From: CAWHNT01 sp963830775
Lineage (GTDB): Bacteria; Pseudomonadota; Alphaproteobacteria; Geminicoccales; Geminicoccaceae
Reading direction: 5' to 3'
NCBI GenBank assembly: GCA_963830775.1
Contig: CAWHNT010000055.1
Coordinates: 1-64,000, forward strand
Length of the DNA stretch: 64,000 nt
Shown: positions 1-8,464 of the stretch, piece after piece
Position numbering within the stretch: position 1 is the first letter of the stretch
Layout of the letters: the number at the start of each line of letters is the position of its first letter
Translations under genes and position numbers: made by a program
The notes under the pieces: model-generated
The model's input: the letters and a program-made list of their open reading frames with translations, nothing else
The model's database searches: none
What the model was told of the DNA's origin: nothing

Positions 1-1022
1 CCTGAGTAGCCTGGAGAAGCAGCAACTTTGCTCTATCTGCTCAGCGGGTTAGATTTCGCTGGGAGGTGGGTATGGCGGGAAAGCTGGCGTCGCAGGTGCG
101 GGGCTTGAGCGAGGCGCAGTTCCGCGAGGCTTACGGGACCGAGGAGCAGTGCCGGGCGGTGGTGGAGAAGCTGCGCTGGCCGGCTGGCTTCGTCTGCCCG
201 GTCTGCGGTGGCTGTGAGGGCACGCGATTGAGCACGCGGCCGAAGATCCAGTGCCGGGCCTGCCGGCATCAAGTCTCGCTCACCGCCGGCACCATCTTCC
301 ACGCCACCAAGCTGCCGCTGACCAGCTGGTTCCTGGCGATGTGGCTGATCACGACCGCCAAGAACGGGATCAGCTCGGTCGAGCTCGGGCGCCGGCTCGG
401 GATCAAGCAGACCAACGCCTGGGCCATGAAGCAGAAGATCATGGCGGTGATGGCCGGGCGCGAGGACAAGAGGCGGCTGGATGGCCGGGTCGAGATGGAT
501 GACGTCTATCTGGGCGGGCATCGGCCGGGGAAGCGGGGCCGTGGCGCCGCCGGCAAGCAGCCCTTCGTGGCCGCCGTATCGACCAGTGATGACCGCCGCC
601 CACGCAAGATCAAGCTCCTGCCGGTCAAGGGCTTCCGCAAGAAGGAGGTCAAGAAGCTTGTGGCCAAGCACCTGGCTTCGACCAGCCGGCTCGTGACCGA
701 TGGGCTGCGCTGCTGGACCGCCGCGGCCGAGGCCGGGCTGGAGCACACCGTGATCGTCACCGGCAGCGGCAAACGGGCCGCCCAATGGTCACCGTTCAAG
801 TGGGTCAACACCACCCTGGGCAACGTCAAGGCCGCGATCACCGGCACGTACCGTCACGTCAGCCCCGAGCATGCCGGCCGTTATCTCGCCAGCTTCGCCT
901 GGCGCTTCAACCGCCGCTTCCAGCTCACCAGCCTGATCCCGCGCCTCGTCCACAGCGCCGTCAGGACCGCCCCGCTGCCTTACCACCAGCTCGTCACCAG
1001 CTGACGATGCAGGCTACTCAGG
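1..1022 (+). mobile_element. IS1595-family insertion sequence
   Basis: The element is bounded by a perfect 13-bp terminal inverted repeat: CCTGAGTAGCCTG at 1-13 and its reverse complement at 1010-1022. It encloses one transposase gene on the + strand. About 1.0 kb with a zinc-ribbon transposase is usual for the ISXO2-like part of IS1595. The left flank lies outside the window, so the expected 8-bp target duplication cannot be checked. The window begins exactly at the terminal repeat, which would fit a contig edge at a repeated element (inference). Confidence 0.85.
72..1004 (+). CDS. IS1595-family transposase (ISXO2-like)
   Basis: DDE-type transposase of about 310 residues. The N-terminal third carries a zinc ribbon with two Cys pairs (CPVCGG near residue 43, then CRAC), followed by a helical region and the ISXO2-like catalytic domain. 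The catalytic domain opens with VEMDDVYLGG, where the first catalytic Asp lies, and continues with a conserved KKEVKKL segment. The start is taken at ATG 72 because GGGAGG at 61-66 sits 5 nt upstream; a GTG at 66 in the same frame is the alternative. The gene fills the element between its inverted repeats and appears intact. IS1595 elements move by cut-and-paste or copy-and-paste transposition. Confidence 0.88.
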   Translation: MAGKLASQVRGLSEAQFREAYGTEEQCRAVVEKLRWPAGFVCPVCGGCEGTRLSTRPKIQCRACRHQVSLTAGTIFHATKLPLTSWFLAMWLITTAKNGISSVELGRRLGIKQTNAWAMKQKIMAVMAGREDKRRLDGRVEMDDVYLGGHRPGKRGRGAAGKQPFVAAVSTSDDRRPRKIKLLPVKGFRKKEVKKLVAKHLASTSRLVTDGLRCWTAAAEAGLEHTVIVTGSGKRAAQWSPFKWVNTTLGNVKAAITGTYRHVSPEHAGRYLASFAWRFNRRFQLTSLIPRLVHSAVRTAPLPYHQLVTS

Positions 1023-1454
1023 AAGGGAAAACAACCGCTACGCCGCAGAGGTTGCCCGTGGGCGCTGCCGGCAGACAACGACCGCCTTCTGAGGCGCCAC
1101 CCGTGATGACCAGATCAGCTGGGATTTACGGCTCATGTCAGCAGGCCGTCCTATAGTTAGCGAAGCATACAAGCACCAATATGTCGGCTACCCGCCGCTG
1201 ATCCTGTGAGTGGCGGGTCCGGGGGGATGGCCAGCCCAGGATCGTGGACGTAGCCGTCGAGGGCGTTGGAGCATGGTGGTCACCACCCGTTCGGAGTTCG
1301 ACGCCATCGTCGCACGGAGCGGGATCGACGGGCTGCTGCAGGAACTGGCCGCCCGCTCCAGAGCCGCAGCGGCAAAGGCGGGATGAACCGGGTGATCTGG
1401 GGCTACGGGGTCGTGCGGTTCGCGGGCTGATGGCCGTGCCGCTGGCCGGTACCG
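1023..1454. other. Spacer between two IS elements, no convincing gene
   Basis: This 430-bp stretch lies between the IS1595 element and the probable left end of the IS630 element. The only gene-like segment is a 37-codon frame on the + strand at 1273-1386 (begins MVVTTRSEFDAIV). Its stop overlaps the ATG of a 15-codon frame (1383-1430, begins MNRVIWGYG) as ATGA. Codon use in the first is GC-rich at third positions, but its ribosome binding site is weak and it resembles nothing I recognise. It is probably a remnant of the gene once present here. Confidence 0.4.
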
Positions 1455-2620
1455 AGTGCAATCCCACAAGAGCTCTTGTGCGAGGGCATTGCGGGCCGCA
1501 TCTGCTCGGGATGCACCCACCGATCTTCGTTCGTGAGCTAGGCGGCGCGGAGCGCGCTCAGCTCGAGGCCAGCCTGCGTTCCCCAAGCGCGTTCACCGTG
1601 CGGCGTGCCCAGATCGTGCGGCTGAGCGCGGCAGGGCGTCCGCCGCGGGCCATTGCGCAGGGCTTGTGCTGCGCGGTGCAGACCGTGCGCAACGCCATCC
1701 GCGCTTTCAACGCCCGCGGCCTTGCGGCCCTGACCGCCGGTTCCCCGCGGCCCAAGAGCGCCGCCCCGGTGCTGGATGGAGCCAAGCTGGAGCAGCTGCG
1801 CAGTCTCCTGCACCAGCCGCCACGCGCCTTCGGCCATGCCAGGAGCACCTGGACGCTCACCCTGCTGGCGCAGGTCGTGCACGAACAGGGGCTGAGCGCG
1901 ACCGTCCTGTCGGACGAGACGATCCGGCGGGCGTTGGCGCGGCTGGAGGTGGGCTGGAAGCGCGCCAAGCGCTGGCTCACCAGCCCCGATCCCGACTACG
2001 CGCGTAAAAAAGTCGCCGCGACCGCCTGATCCGGCGGGCGCAAAGCCAGCCGGGCTGGGCGCTCGGCTTTCAGGACGAGGTCTGGTTCTCCCGCCTGGCG
2101 CAGCCGGCGCTGCATGCCTGGACGGCGGGCGAGCCCCTGCGCCTTGGCCTGCACCCCGTGGATCGCGCCGATCCTGAGCCGAAGGCCCTGGCCTGCTACG
2201 GCCTGTGGCTGCCTGCACGCGAGCGGATGCTGCTGCGCTTCGTCAACGGGCGACCGATCAGCCCGGTGACCTGCGCCTTCCTTGCCTGGGTCGCCGAACA
2301 GCTCGCGGCCGAGGGCGTCCGGGTCTTGGCGCTGATCTGGGACAACGCCTCCTGGCACATCAGCCGCGAGGTGCAGGACTGGGTCAGGAGGCACAATCGC
2401 GAGGTCAAGCGGACCGGCCATGGTTGCCGCCTTCTGATCTGCCGGCTGCCGAGCCGAAGCCCGTGGCTCAACCCGATCGAGCCCAAATGGGTCCACGGCA
2501 AGCGAGCGGTGGTCGAGCCGGCGCGCAAGCTCACCGGCGCCGAGCTCAAGCAGCGGCTGTGCGAGCACTACCAATCCAGCTTCTCCCGCCGCTCGCACAA
2601 CAGGTCCTTGATCATGCACT
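1455..2620 (+). mobile_element. IS630-family insertion sequence
   Basis: The two-frame transposase is flanked by imperfect inverted repeats. The left one begins AGTGCA at 1455 and ends TTGTGCGAG at 1476-1484. The right one carries CTCGCACAA at 2592-2600 and TGCACT at 2615-2620. The two conserved blocks are 15 and 14 nt apart on the two sides. IS630 elements insert at TA, and the right end abuts TA within the last codon of nhaA; the left flank does not show a clean TA, so the outer left boundary is uncertain. The insertion lies at the very 3' end of nhaA, whose TAG stop overlaps the element's end. Confidence 0.65.
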
Positions 2621-2622
2621 AG
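1511..2622 (+). CDS. IS630-family transposase, two frames joined by -1 frameshift
   Basis: The first frame runs from ATG 1511 to TGA 2029 and encodes the helix-turn-helix part, including the segment DETIRRALARLEVGWKRAKRW. The second frame, open from 2011 to TAG 2622, encodes the DDE domain: DEVWF (first Asp), IWDNASWH (second Asp) and NPIEPKW (Glu). A run of six A followed by G at 2006-2012 (codons AAA AAA GTC) lies just before the switch. A -1 slip there joins the halves into about 370 residues and restores the expected RDRLIRRAQ segment. Many IS630 elements use programmed frameshifting at such runs, so the element may be functional. A plain sequencing indel is the alternative, since these are common in this window. 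Confidence 0.75.
2006..2012 (+). promoter_or_regulatory. Candidate slippery site AAAAAAG for transposase frameshift
   Basis: Six A then G, positioned in the zero frame as AAA AAA GTC, 18 nt before the zero-frame TGA. A -1 slip continues as AGT CGC CGC GAC into the catalytic frame. The heptamer type is a known programmed frameshift signal in IS630 elements; its use here is inferred. Confidence 0.5.
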
Positions 2623-3944
2623 GTCGCAGTGGCAGGGCGTGCGGCGGCTGCAATCGGCTCCGGCAGCGTCATGCGCAGGAGGCCGTAGCCCAGCATTGCC
2701 GCCAGCACCGACGCGGCCATGACGCCGATCTTGGCCTGGTCCAGCACGGCACCTTCGCCGAAGGCGAGCATGGCGATGAAGAGCGCCATGGTGAAACCGA
2801 TCCCGCCCAGGAAGCCCACGCCGGTGAGCGCTGCCCAGCCCACGCCTGCGGGCAGGCGGGTGATGCCCAGCATCGTGGACGCCGCCACGCAGAGCGTGAT
2901 GCCGATCGGCTTGCCGACCAGCAGGCCCAGGAAGGCGCCCAGCGTGATCGGGTTGGCGAAGCCGCCGCCGGTCTCGCCGCCCAAGGGCACGCCGGCATTG
3001 AAGAAGGCGAAGACGGGCATGATCAGGAACGCGACCCAGGGTGTCAGCGCGTGCTCGAAGTCGAGGAGCGGGCTCTGCCGGCGGTCGATCACGCCCTCGA
3101 TATGCTCGAGCCTCAATTCCGTGGCCTCGAAGTCGCCGCCGGTGGGCTCGGTCGCCAGCTCGGCTTCGAGGCTGTCCTCGTCCTGGGGCTGCCCGAGCGG
3201 GATCGCCAGCGCCAGGAGCACGCCCGCCACGGTCGCATGCACGCCCGACTTGTAGGTGAAGTACCAGAGGACCACGCCCAGCAGCAGATAGACGGTGGGG
3301 CGCCAGCCGCCGGCGCGGCCATAGGCGAGTGCTCCGAGCCAGACGAGACCGGCCAGACCCAAAGCCATGGTGTCGAGGTCGCGGGTGTAGAAGACGGCGA
3401 TCACGAGGACGGCACCCAGGTCGTCGACGATGGCCAGCGCCAGCAGGAAGACCTTGAGCGCCAGCGGCACACGCGGGCCCAGAAGCGCCAGGATCCCGAC
3501 CGCGAACGCGATGTCGGTCGCCATCGGCACGCCCCAGCCGACAATGCCGGGCTGGCCGAGGTTGAACCAGACATAGATGAGGGCGGGGACCACCATGCCG
3601 CCCAGGGCGCCTACGGCCGGCAGGGCGGCGCGCTGCCAGCCGGCAAGCTCGCCCACCAGGAGCTCGCGCTTGATCTCCAGGCCGACGACGAAGAAGAACA
3701 GCGCCATCAGCGCGTCGTTGACCCAATGCGCCAGCGAGAGCTCGAGGCCGAACGAGCCGACGTGGAAGCCCGCGTAGATGTGCTGCATCCCGGTATAGAG
3801 TGCGGCCCAGGGGGAGTTGGCCCAGGCGAACGCCACGAGGGCGGCCGCGATCAGCACGATTCCGCTCGCACTCTCGGTGGCGAGGAACCGCTCGACCGGT
3901 CGCAGCAGTCGGCGCAGGGCCGGCTTGGCGCTCGTCAATCCCAT
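2619..3944 (-). CDS. nhaA: Na+/H+ antiporter NhaA
   Basis: Inner-membrane antiporter that exchanges cytoplasmic Na+ (or Li+) for external protons and so controls internal pH and salt tolerance. The 441-residue protein has about a dozen hydrophobic segments. It carries the family hallmark AIVDDLGAVLVIA, whose paired Asp residues are the ion and proton site, and the discontinuous-helix region MATDIAFAVGILALLG. The segment with many acidic residues around residue 250 is a variable loop. The last codon and stop (TAG, 2619-2621) coincide with the end of the IS630 element, so the natural C-terminus may have been trimmed by that insertion. Transcribed away from the gamma-glutamyltransferase gene's 3' end on the same strand. 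Confidence 0.93.
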   Translation of the reverse strand: MGLTSAKPALRRLLRPVERFLATESASGIVLIAAALVAFAWANSPWAALYTGMQHIYAGFHVGSFGLELSLAHWVNDALMALFFFVVGLEIKRELLVGELAGWQRAALPAVGALGGMVVPALIYVWFNLGQPGIVGWGVPMATDIAFAVGILALLGPRVPLALKVFLLALAIVDDLGAVLVIAVFYTRDLDTMALGLAGLVWLGALAYGRAGGWRPTVYLLLGVVLWYFTYKSGVHATVAGVLLALAIPLGQPQDEDSLEAELATEPTGGDFEATELRLEHIEGVIDRRQSPLLDFEHALTPWVAFLIMPVFAFFNAGVPLGGETGGGFANPITLGAFLGLLVGKPIGITLCVAASTMLGITRLPAGVGWAALTGVGFLGGIGFTMALFIAMLAFGEGAVLDQAKIGVMAASVLAAMLGYGLLRMTLPEPIAAAARPATAT

Positions 3945-3996
3945 CTCCCAACGCTTCGAACGTACCGCGCTGGGAAGCTAGGCTGGCAGCTCTGGA

Positions 3997-5583
3997 TCAG
4001 TAGCCCAGTGCCAAGCCGTCCTTTCGCGGATCCGAGCCGCCGATCAGCACCCCGCGGCGGCGGTCGATCACGATGGCCTGACCGCCTCCCAGCGGCGAGG
4101 CGGCATCGACCAGGCGGTGCCCACGCCGGGCGAGCCCGCGCCGGCTGCCGGCGGGCACGCCGGCCTCGGCCTCGATCTCCGTGCCGCTGGCCATGATCCG
4201 GGGCAGGTCGAGGGCGGCTTGCGGGTCGAGGCCATGGTCGACCATGCTCGTGAGCAGATGGGAATGACCAACCGGCTGGTAGTCGCCACCCATGACGCCG
4301 AAGCTGCACCACAGCTCGCCGCCGCGGAAGGCCATGCCGGGGATGATGGTGTGCATCGGCCGCTTGCCGGGCGCCACGGCGTTCGGATGCCGGGGGTCGA
4401 CGCGGAAAGACTTGCCGCGATTGTGGAAGAGGACTCCCGTCTCCGGGCAGACGAGGCCGGAGCCGAAGGAATCGTAGATCGAGTTGATGAACGAGACGGC
4501 GTTCAGGTCGCGGTCGACGACCGTGGCGTAGACCGTGTCGGGGTGCGGCTCGAGCAGTGGCGGCGGGAGGCTGCCCAGGGCACGCTCAGGGTCGATCAGC
4601 TCCGCCAGCCGCTTGGCGTAGGCCTTGTCGAGCAGGCGCGCGGTCGGGACGTCGACAGAGGCGGGGTCGGCCAGGAGAGCGTCGCGGTCGCGGTAGGCCA
4701 GGCGCGTGGCCTCGGCCAGGAGGTGGAGGTAGGCATCGCCGCGGGGATCGAGGCCGGCGAGGTCGAAGCTCTCCAGGATGTTCAGCATCAGCAGGGCCAC
4801 AACGCCCTGGCCGTTGGGTGGGCACTCGTAGACGCGCAGATCGCGGTAGGCGGTGTGGATGGGCTCGACGAACTCGGGGCGCGCGGCGGCAAAGTCTTCG
4901 ACCGAGTGCCAGCCGCCGGCGGCGTTGAGCGTGGCCACCATCCGGGCGGCGAGCTCGCCCTCGTAGAAGCTGCGGGCACCCTGCTCGGCGATCCGGCGCA
5001 AGGTCCGGGCGAGGAGCGGCAGGCGGATGACGCGGCCGGCCTCGGGCGCCTTGCCGCCCGGGAGGTAGAAGTTCCGGCCGGCCTCGGTGAGGCCGATCCG
5101 GCCCTGGTGCGCCTGCCAGTCCCAGGCCACGCGCGGGGTGACGACGAAGCCCTCCTCGGCGTGGCGGATGGCGGGCTGGAGCAGCTCGCCCAGGCTGCGG
5201 GTGCCGTGCGCGCTCAATAGGGCGTCCCAGGCCGCGATGGCGCCGGGCACGGTGATGCTGTGCGGGCTCGTGGGCCCGAGCACGGTGACCTCGGCTGCGC
5301 GCAGCCGGTCGATCGAGAGGCCCTGCGGTGCCCGGCCGGAGCCGTTGAGGGCGACGACGCCGCCCGAGCTCGGGGCCAGGAGGACGAAGCAGTCGCCGCC
5401 GATGCCGGTCATCTGCGGCTCGACCACGCAGAGCGTGGCGACGGCGGCCACGGCGGCGTCGACGGCGCTGGCACCGGCGCGCAGGAGGTCGAGGGCCGCC
5501 AGGGTCGCCAGCGGGTGCGAGGTCGCCGCCATGCCCTCGCGGCCATAGGCCGTGGACCGGCCGGGCTCGTCGAACGCGCGCAT
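3997..5583 (-). CDS. Gamma-glutamyltransferase family protein (YwrD-like)
   Basis: 528-residue N-terminal-nucleophile hydrolase of the gamma-glutamyltranspeptidase family, length typical of the YwrD-like branch. The N-terminal half shows the large-subunit signature VVEPQMTGIGGDCFVLL and later the ECPPNGQGVVALLML segment. Self-cleavage is expected at the Thr of HPDTVYATVVD (about residue 345), which would become the nucleophile of the small subunit. The small subunit contains SIYDSFGSG and the oxyanion region FGVMGGDYQPVGH. Known members cleave gamma-glutamyl bonds of glutathione or its conjugates; the substrate here is not determined. No clear export signal is seen at the N-terminus (MRAFDEPGRSTAYG), so a cytoplasmic location is likelier. 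Confidence 0.88.
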   Translation of the reverse strand: MRAFDEPGRSTAYGREGMAATSHPLATLAALDLLRAGASAVDAAVAAVATLCVVEPQMTGIGGDCFVLLAPSSGGVVALNGSGRAPQGLSIDRLRAAEVTVLGPTSPHSITVPGAIAAWDALLSAHGTRSLGELLQPAIRHAEEGFVVTPRVAWDWQAHQGRIGLTEAGRNFYLPGGKAPEAGRVIRLPLLARTLRRIAEQGARSFYEGELAARMVATLNAAGGWHSVEDFAAARPEFVEPIHTAYRDLRVYECPPNGQGVVALLMLNILESFDLAGLDPRGDAYLHLLAEATRLAYRDRDALLADPASVDVPTARLLDKAYAKRLAELIDPERALGSLPPPLLEPHPDTVYATVVDRDLNAVSFINSIYDSFGSGLVCPETGVLFHNRGKSFRVDPRHPNAVAPGKRPMHTIIPGMAFRGGELWCSFGVMGGDYQPVGHSHLLTSMVDHGLDPQAALDLPRIMASGTEIEAEAGVPAGSRRGLARRGHRLVDAASPLGGGQAIVIDRRRGVLIGGSDPRKDGLALGY

Positions 5584-5599
5584 CTCTTCCCCCTCCGGC

Positions 5600-6058
5600 T
5601 CAGGCCCGATGGTACGGGTGGCCCGCCAGGATTGTCGTTGCCCGATAGAGCTGCTCGGCCAGCATGGCCCGCACCAGCATGTGCGGCCAGGTCATCCGCC
5701 CCAGCGACAGGACGAGCGAGGCCCGCTCGCGCGCGGCCGCCCCCAGCCCGTCCGGCCCGCCGATCAGGAAGGCCGCCGCCCGCGCACCCTCGTCGCGCCA
5801 GCGCCCGAGCTGGCCCGCCAGCGCCTCGCTCGTCAGGTCGCGCCCGCGCTCGTCGAGGGCCACCAGGGCGGCACCCGGCGGGACGGCCGCAAGCAGCTCG
5901 TCCGCCTCGGCCTCGACCTGGCGCTCCGGCCGGACCGCACTCCTGGCCGACACCTCGCGCACCCGCATCACCCAGGCGCAGCGCCGGCTATAGTCCTCGA
6001 CAAGGCTCAAGACGGCGGGCTCACGGCAGCGGCCCACCGCCAGGATCAGGAGGTCCAA
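5600..6058 (-). CDS. rlmH: 23S rRNA (pseudouridine1915-N3)-methyltransferase RlmH
   Basis: 152-residue SPOUT-class methyltransferase that methylates pseudouridine 1915 in helix 69 of 23S rRNA on the assembled ribosome. Full family length, beginning MDLLILAVGRCREPAV. The SAM-binding trefoil knot is visible as VALDERGRDLTSEALA, then FLIGGPDGLG, then LSLGRMTWPHMLVRAMLAEQLYRA near the C-terminus. It lies directly downstream of rsfS (6-bp gap), the common bacterial order rsfS-rlmH. Confidence 0.95.
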   Translation of the reverse strand: MDLLILAVGRCREPAVLSLVEDYSRRCAWVMRVREVSARSAVRPERQVEAEADELLAAVPPGAALVALDERGRDLTSEALAGQLGRWRDEGARAAAFLIGGPDGLGAAARERASLVLSLGRMTWPHMLVRAMLAEQLYRATTILAGHPYHRA

Positions 6059-6064
6059 GTCCGG

Positions 6065-6454
6065 TCAGCCGGTGCCGCCGGCGGCCGCCCGGCGCGGCGG
6101 GGCCACCGACCACAGCTTCTCGATGTCGTAGAAGGAGCGGGTCTCGGCCCGGAAGAGGTGGACGATGACGTCGCCGGCGTCGATCAGGAGCCAGGGGCTG
6201 CCACCCTCCTCCATGCCCTCGATCGAGGGCGTGGCGACGCCATCCACCTTGAGGCGGTCGCGCAGCTTCTCCGCCATCGAGGCCAGATGGCGCTGCGAGG
6301 TGCCGGTGGCGACCACCATGTAGTCGGCGATGTTGGTCTTGCCGGCGAGGTTGATCACGGTGGCGTCGATCGCCTTGTCGTCCTCGAGCGAGCGCAGCAC
6401 GCTCTCGAGCACCCGGTCCGCTTCGCCCGGCTGGTCCCCGTCGACGATGATCCG
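6065..6454 (-). CDS. rsfS: Ribosome silencing factor RsfS
   Basis: Binds ribosomal protein uL14 and blocks subunit joining in starvation. The conserved core LEDDKAIDATVINLAGK, IADYMVVATGTSQRH, DWL-like WLLIDAGDVIVHLF and FYDIEKLW is complete. The first ordinary start codon is GTG at 6412, giving 115 residues and a core that begins almost at once. A good Shine-Dalgarno AGGAGA (6455-6460) sits right after the nadD stop, and the frame is open from there with ATC ATC GTC GAC at its head. Homologues usually carry such an N-terminal tail, so the real start may be a non-standard ATC near 6449-6451, or a base may be miscalled. The end of the listed span marks this limit. Confidence 0.85.
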   Translation of the reverse strand, partial: RIIVDGDQPGEADRVLESVLRSLEDDKAIDATVINLAGKTNIADYMVVATGTSQRHLASMAEKLRDRLKVDGVATPSIEGMEEGGSPWLLIDAGDVIVHLFRAETRSFYDIEKLWSVAPPRRAAAGGTG

Positions 6455-6460
6455 TCTCCT

Positions 6461-7117
6461 TCAGCCAGCGGCCCTTGCACCGGTCCTCAGCGCCGTCGCC
6501 GAGGCCGGATGCGGGCGCAAGCGCATGAACACCCACGCCGGCGGCGGGCTCCCGGCCAGGGCCGCGGCATCCCGCTCCTCGAGCCTCCGCCCGGCAAAGG
6601 CCGTGGCGGCAGGGCCCGCCAGCGCACGATAAGAATAGGGGTGGCGCTCGAAGACGGCAACCGGACAGGCCGCCAGCACCTGCCGCCAGTGCCGCCAGCG
6701 CGGCAGCTGGGCCAGGTTGTCGGCCCCGATCAGCCAGACGAAGGCATGGCTTCGCCAGGCCGTCACCCGCCGCAGCGTGTCGACCGTGTAGCTTGTGTGG
6801 AGCCGGCTCTCCAGCGGCAGCACCTTGATCCGCGGGTGGCCGGCCACGACCCGGGCCCGGCCGACCCGGGTGGCGAGCGGCGCCATGCCGGCCCTGGCCT
6901 TGAGCGGATTCTGCGGGCTCACCAGCCACCAGACCTGATCGAGCGCCAGCCGCTTCAGCGCCTCGGTGCTGACATAGCGATGGCCCTCGTGCGCCGGGTT
7001 GAACGAGCCGCCGAGCAGGCCCACCCGCAGGGTGCCCGGGTCGGGTGGGGAGGGTGGCTTCGGTGCCGGCCGGGCAGCCGGGAAGCGCAAGCTCGAGGGT
7101 CGGGAGAGGGCGGTCAA
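6461..7117 (-). CDS. nadD: Nicotinate-nucleotide adenylyltransferase NadD
   Basis: Converts nicotinate mononucleotide and ATP to deamido-NAD in NAD synthesis. The nucleotidyltransferase signature GLLGGSFNPAHEGHRYVS has the (H/T)xGH-type motif. It is followed by WWLVSPQNPLK, the conserved SYTVDTLRR and FVWLIGADNLAQLPRWRHW. There is no ATG in the region. A TTG at 7117 overlaps the proA stop as TTGA and gives 218 residues with a Pro-rich tail before the first strand; a GTG at 7024 would start right at the first strand. The overlap with proA suggests translational coupling. Order proA-nadD-rsfS-rlmH on the minus strand is a common arrangement. Confidence 0.9.
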   Translation of the reverse strand: MTALSRPSSLRFPAARPAPKPPSPPDPGTLRVGLLGGSFNPAHEGHRYVSTEALKRLALDQVWWLVSPQNPLKARAGMAPLATRVGRARVVAGHPRIKVLPLESRLHTSYTVDTLRRVTAWRSHAFVWLIGADNLAQLPRWRHWRQVLAACPVAVFERHPYSYRALAGPAATAFAGRRLEERDAAALAGSPPPAWVFMRLRPHPASATALRTGARAAG

Positions 7118-8391
7118 GAGGGCCGGGTCTGGCCGGTGCCGCGGACCATGTACTTGTAGGTGGTGAGCTGCTCCAGGCCGACCGGCCCGCGCGCATGCAG
7201 GCGGCCGGTGGCGATGCCGACCTCGGCCCCCATGCCGAACTCGCCGCCGTCGGCGAACTGGGTGCTGGCGTTGTGCAGGACGATGGCGCTGTCGACCTCG
7301 GCGAGGAAGCGCTCGGCCGCCGCCTGATCGCCGGCGAGGATGCTGTCGGTGTGGTGCGAGCCGTAGCGGTTGATGTGGGCGATGGCCTCGTCCAGGCCGC
7401 TCACGAGCTTGGCCGAGATGATCCGGTCCAGGTACTCGGTCGACCAGTCGGCGTGGGTCGCGGGCACGGCGCGGGGTTCCAGTGCGCAGACGGCGGGGTC
7501 GCCGCGGACCTCGCAGCCGGCCTCGATCAGCGCGGCCAGGACGGGGCGGAGCAGGCGGTCGGCGGCGTCGCGGTCGCAGAGCAGGCTCTCGGCGGCACCG
7601 CAGATGCCGGTGCGGCGGAGCTTGGCGTTGAGGGTGACGTCGAGTGCCAGGCCGGGGTCGGCGCTGCGGTGCAGGTAGACGTGGCAGTTGCCGTCGAGGT
7701 GGGCGAAGACGGGAACGCGGCTCTCCGTCTGCACGCGCTCGATCAGCGAGCGGCCGCCGCGGGGGACGATGACGTCGATCAGGCCCTCCATGCGCAGGAG
7801 GTGGCCGACGGCGGCGCGGTCGGTGGTGGGGACGAGCTGGATGGCGGTCGACGGCAGGCCAGCCGCCTCGAGGCCGCCCTGGAGGCGGGCCACGATGGCG
7901 CGCGAGGAGTGGAAGCTCTCCGAGCCGCCGCGCAGGATGCAGGCATTGCCGGCCTTGAGGCACAAGGCACCGGCGTCGGCCGTCACGTTGGGGCGGCTCT
8001 CGTAGATGATGCCGATCACGCCCAGAGGTACCGCGACCCGGGCGATGTCGAGGCCGTTGGGGCGCGTCCAGCGGGCGAGCTCGCGGCCGACGGGGTCCGG
8101 CAGATCGGCGATCGTGGCGAGACCGTCCGCCATCGCGGCAATACGCTTGCCGTCGAGGCGCAGACGATCGAGCAGGGCAGGGGCCAGGCCCTTCGCTTCC
8201 GCGGCCTTCATGTCGGCGGCGTTGGCCGTCTCGATGGCGGCGGACTCGTGGCACAGCAGCCGGGCTGCCGCCTGCAGGGCCGCGTCCTTGGCCGGCCGTG
8301 GGGCCAGCGCCAGCTCGCGCGCGGCATCCCGGGCAGCCAGACCCAGATCGTGCATGCGTCGCTCGAGATCGTCCTTCAGCGCCGTCGCCAT
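7114..8391 (-). CDS. proA: Gamma-glutamyl phosphate reductase ProA
   Basis: NADPH-dependent reduction of gamma-glutamyl phosphate to glutamate semialdehyde, the second step of proline synthesis. 425 residues, the usual family size. Aldehyde-dehydrogenase fold with VAVPLGVIGIIYESRPNV, GNACILRGGSES and the catalytic Cys in RRTGICGAAESLL. The C-terminus shows GPVGLEQLTTYKYMVRG, typical of ProA. ATG 8391 starts the protein. Its 3' end overlaps nadD by 4 nt. ProB (glutamate 5-kinase) is not next to it. Confidence 0.95.
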   Translation of the reverse strand: MATALKDDLERRMHDLGLAARDAARELALAPRPAKDAALQAAARLLCHESAAIETANAADMKAAEAKGLAPALLDRLRLDGKRIAAMADGLATIADLPDPVGRELARWTRPNGLDIARVAVPLGVIGIIYESRPNVTADAGALCLKAGNACILRGGSESFHSSRAIVARLQGGLEAAGLPSTAIQLVPTTDRAAVGHLLRMEGLIDVIVPRGGRSLIERVQTESRVPVFAHLDGNCHVYLHRSADPGLALDVTLNAKLRRTGICGAAESLLCDRDAADRLLRPVLAALIEAGCEVRGDPAVCALEPRAVPATHADWSTEYLDRIISAKLVSGLDEAIAHINRYGSHHTDSILAGDQAAAERFLAEVDSAIVLHNASTQFADGGEFGMGAEVGIATGRLHARGPVGLEQLTTYKYMVRGTGQTRPS

Positions 8392-8464
8392 GGCCCCTCT
8401 CCGCTTGGCGTCGGTCTAGAGAGGCGGACCGGCCAGAGCAAGGCGGTGCGTGGCGGAGACCGGG

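Noticed and set aside
1466..1479. Palindrome ACAAGAGCTCTTGT taken as an operator
   Set aside because: It falls within the left terminal repeat of the IS630 element and is more simply part of that end.
1996..3951. 651-codon minus-strand frame over nhaA
   Set aside because: It is an out-of-frame reading of the nhaA region, with Arg/Gly-rich sequence; nhaA explains the same bases with a complete family match.
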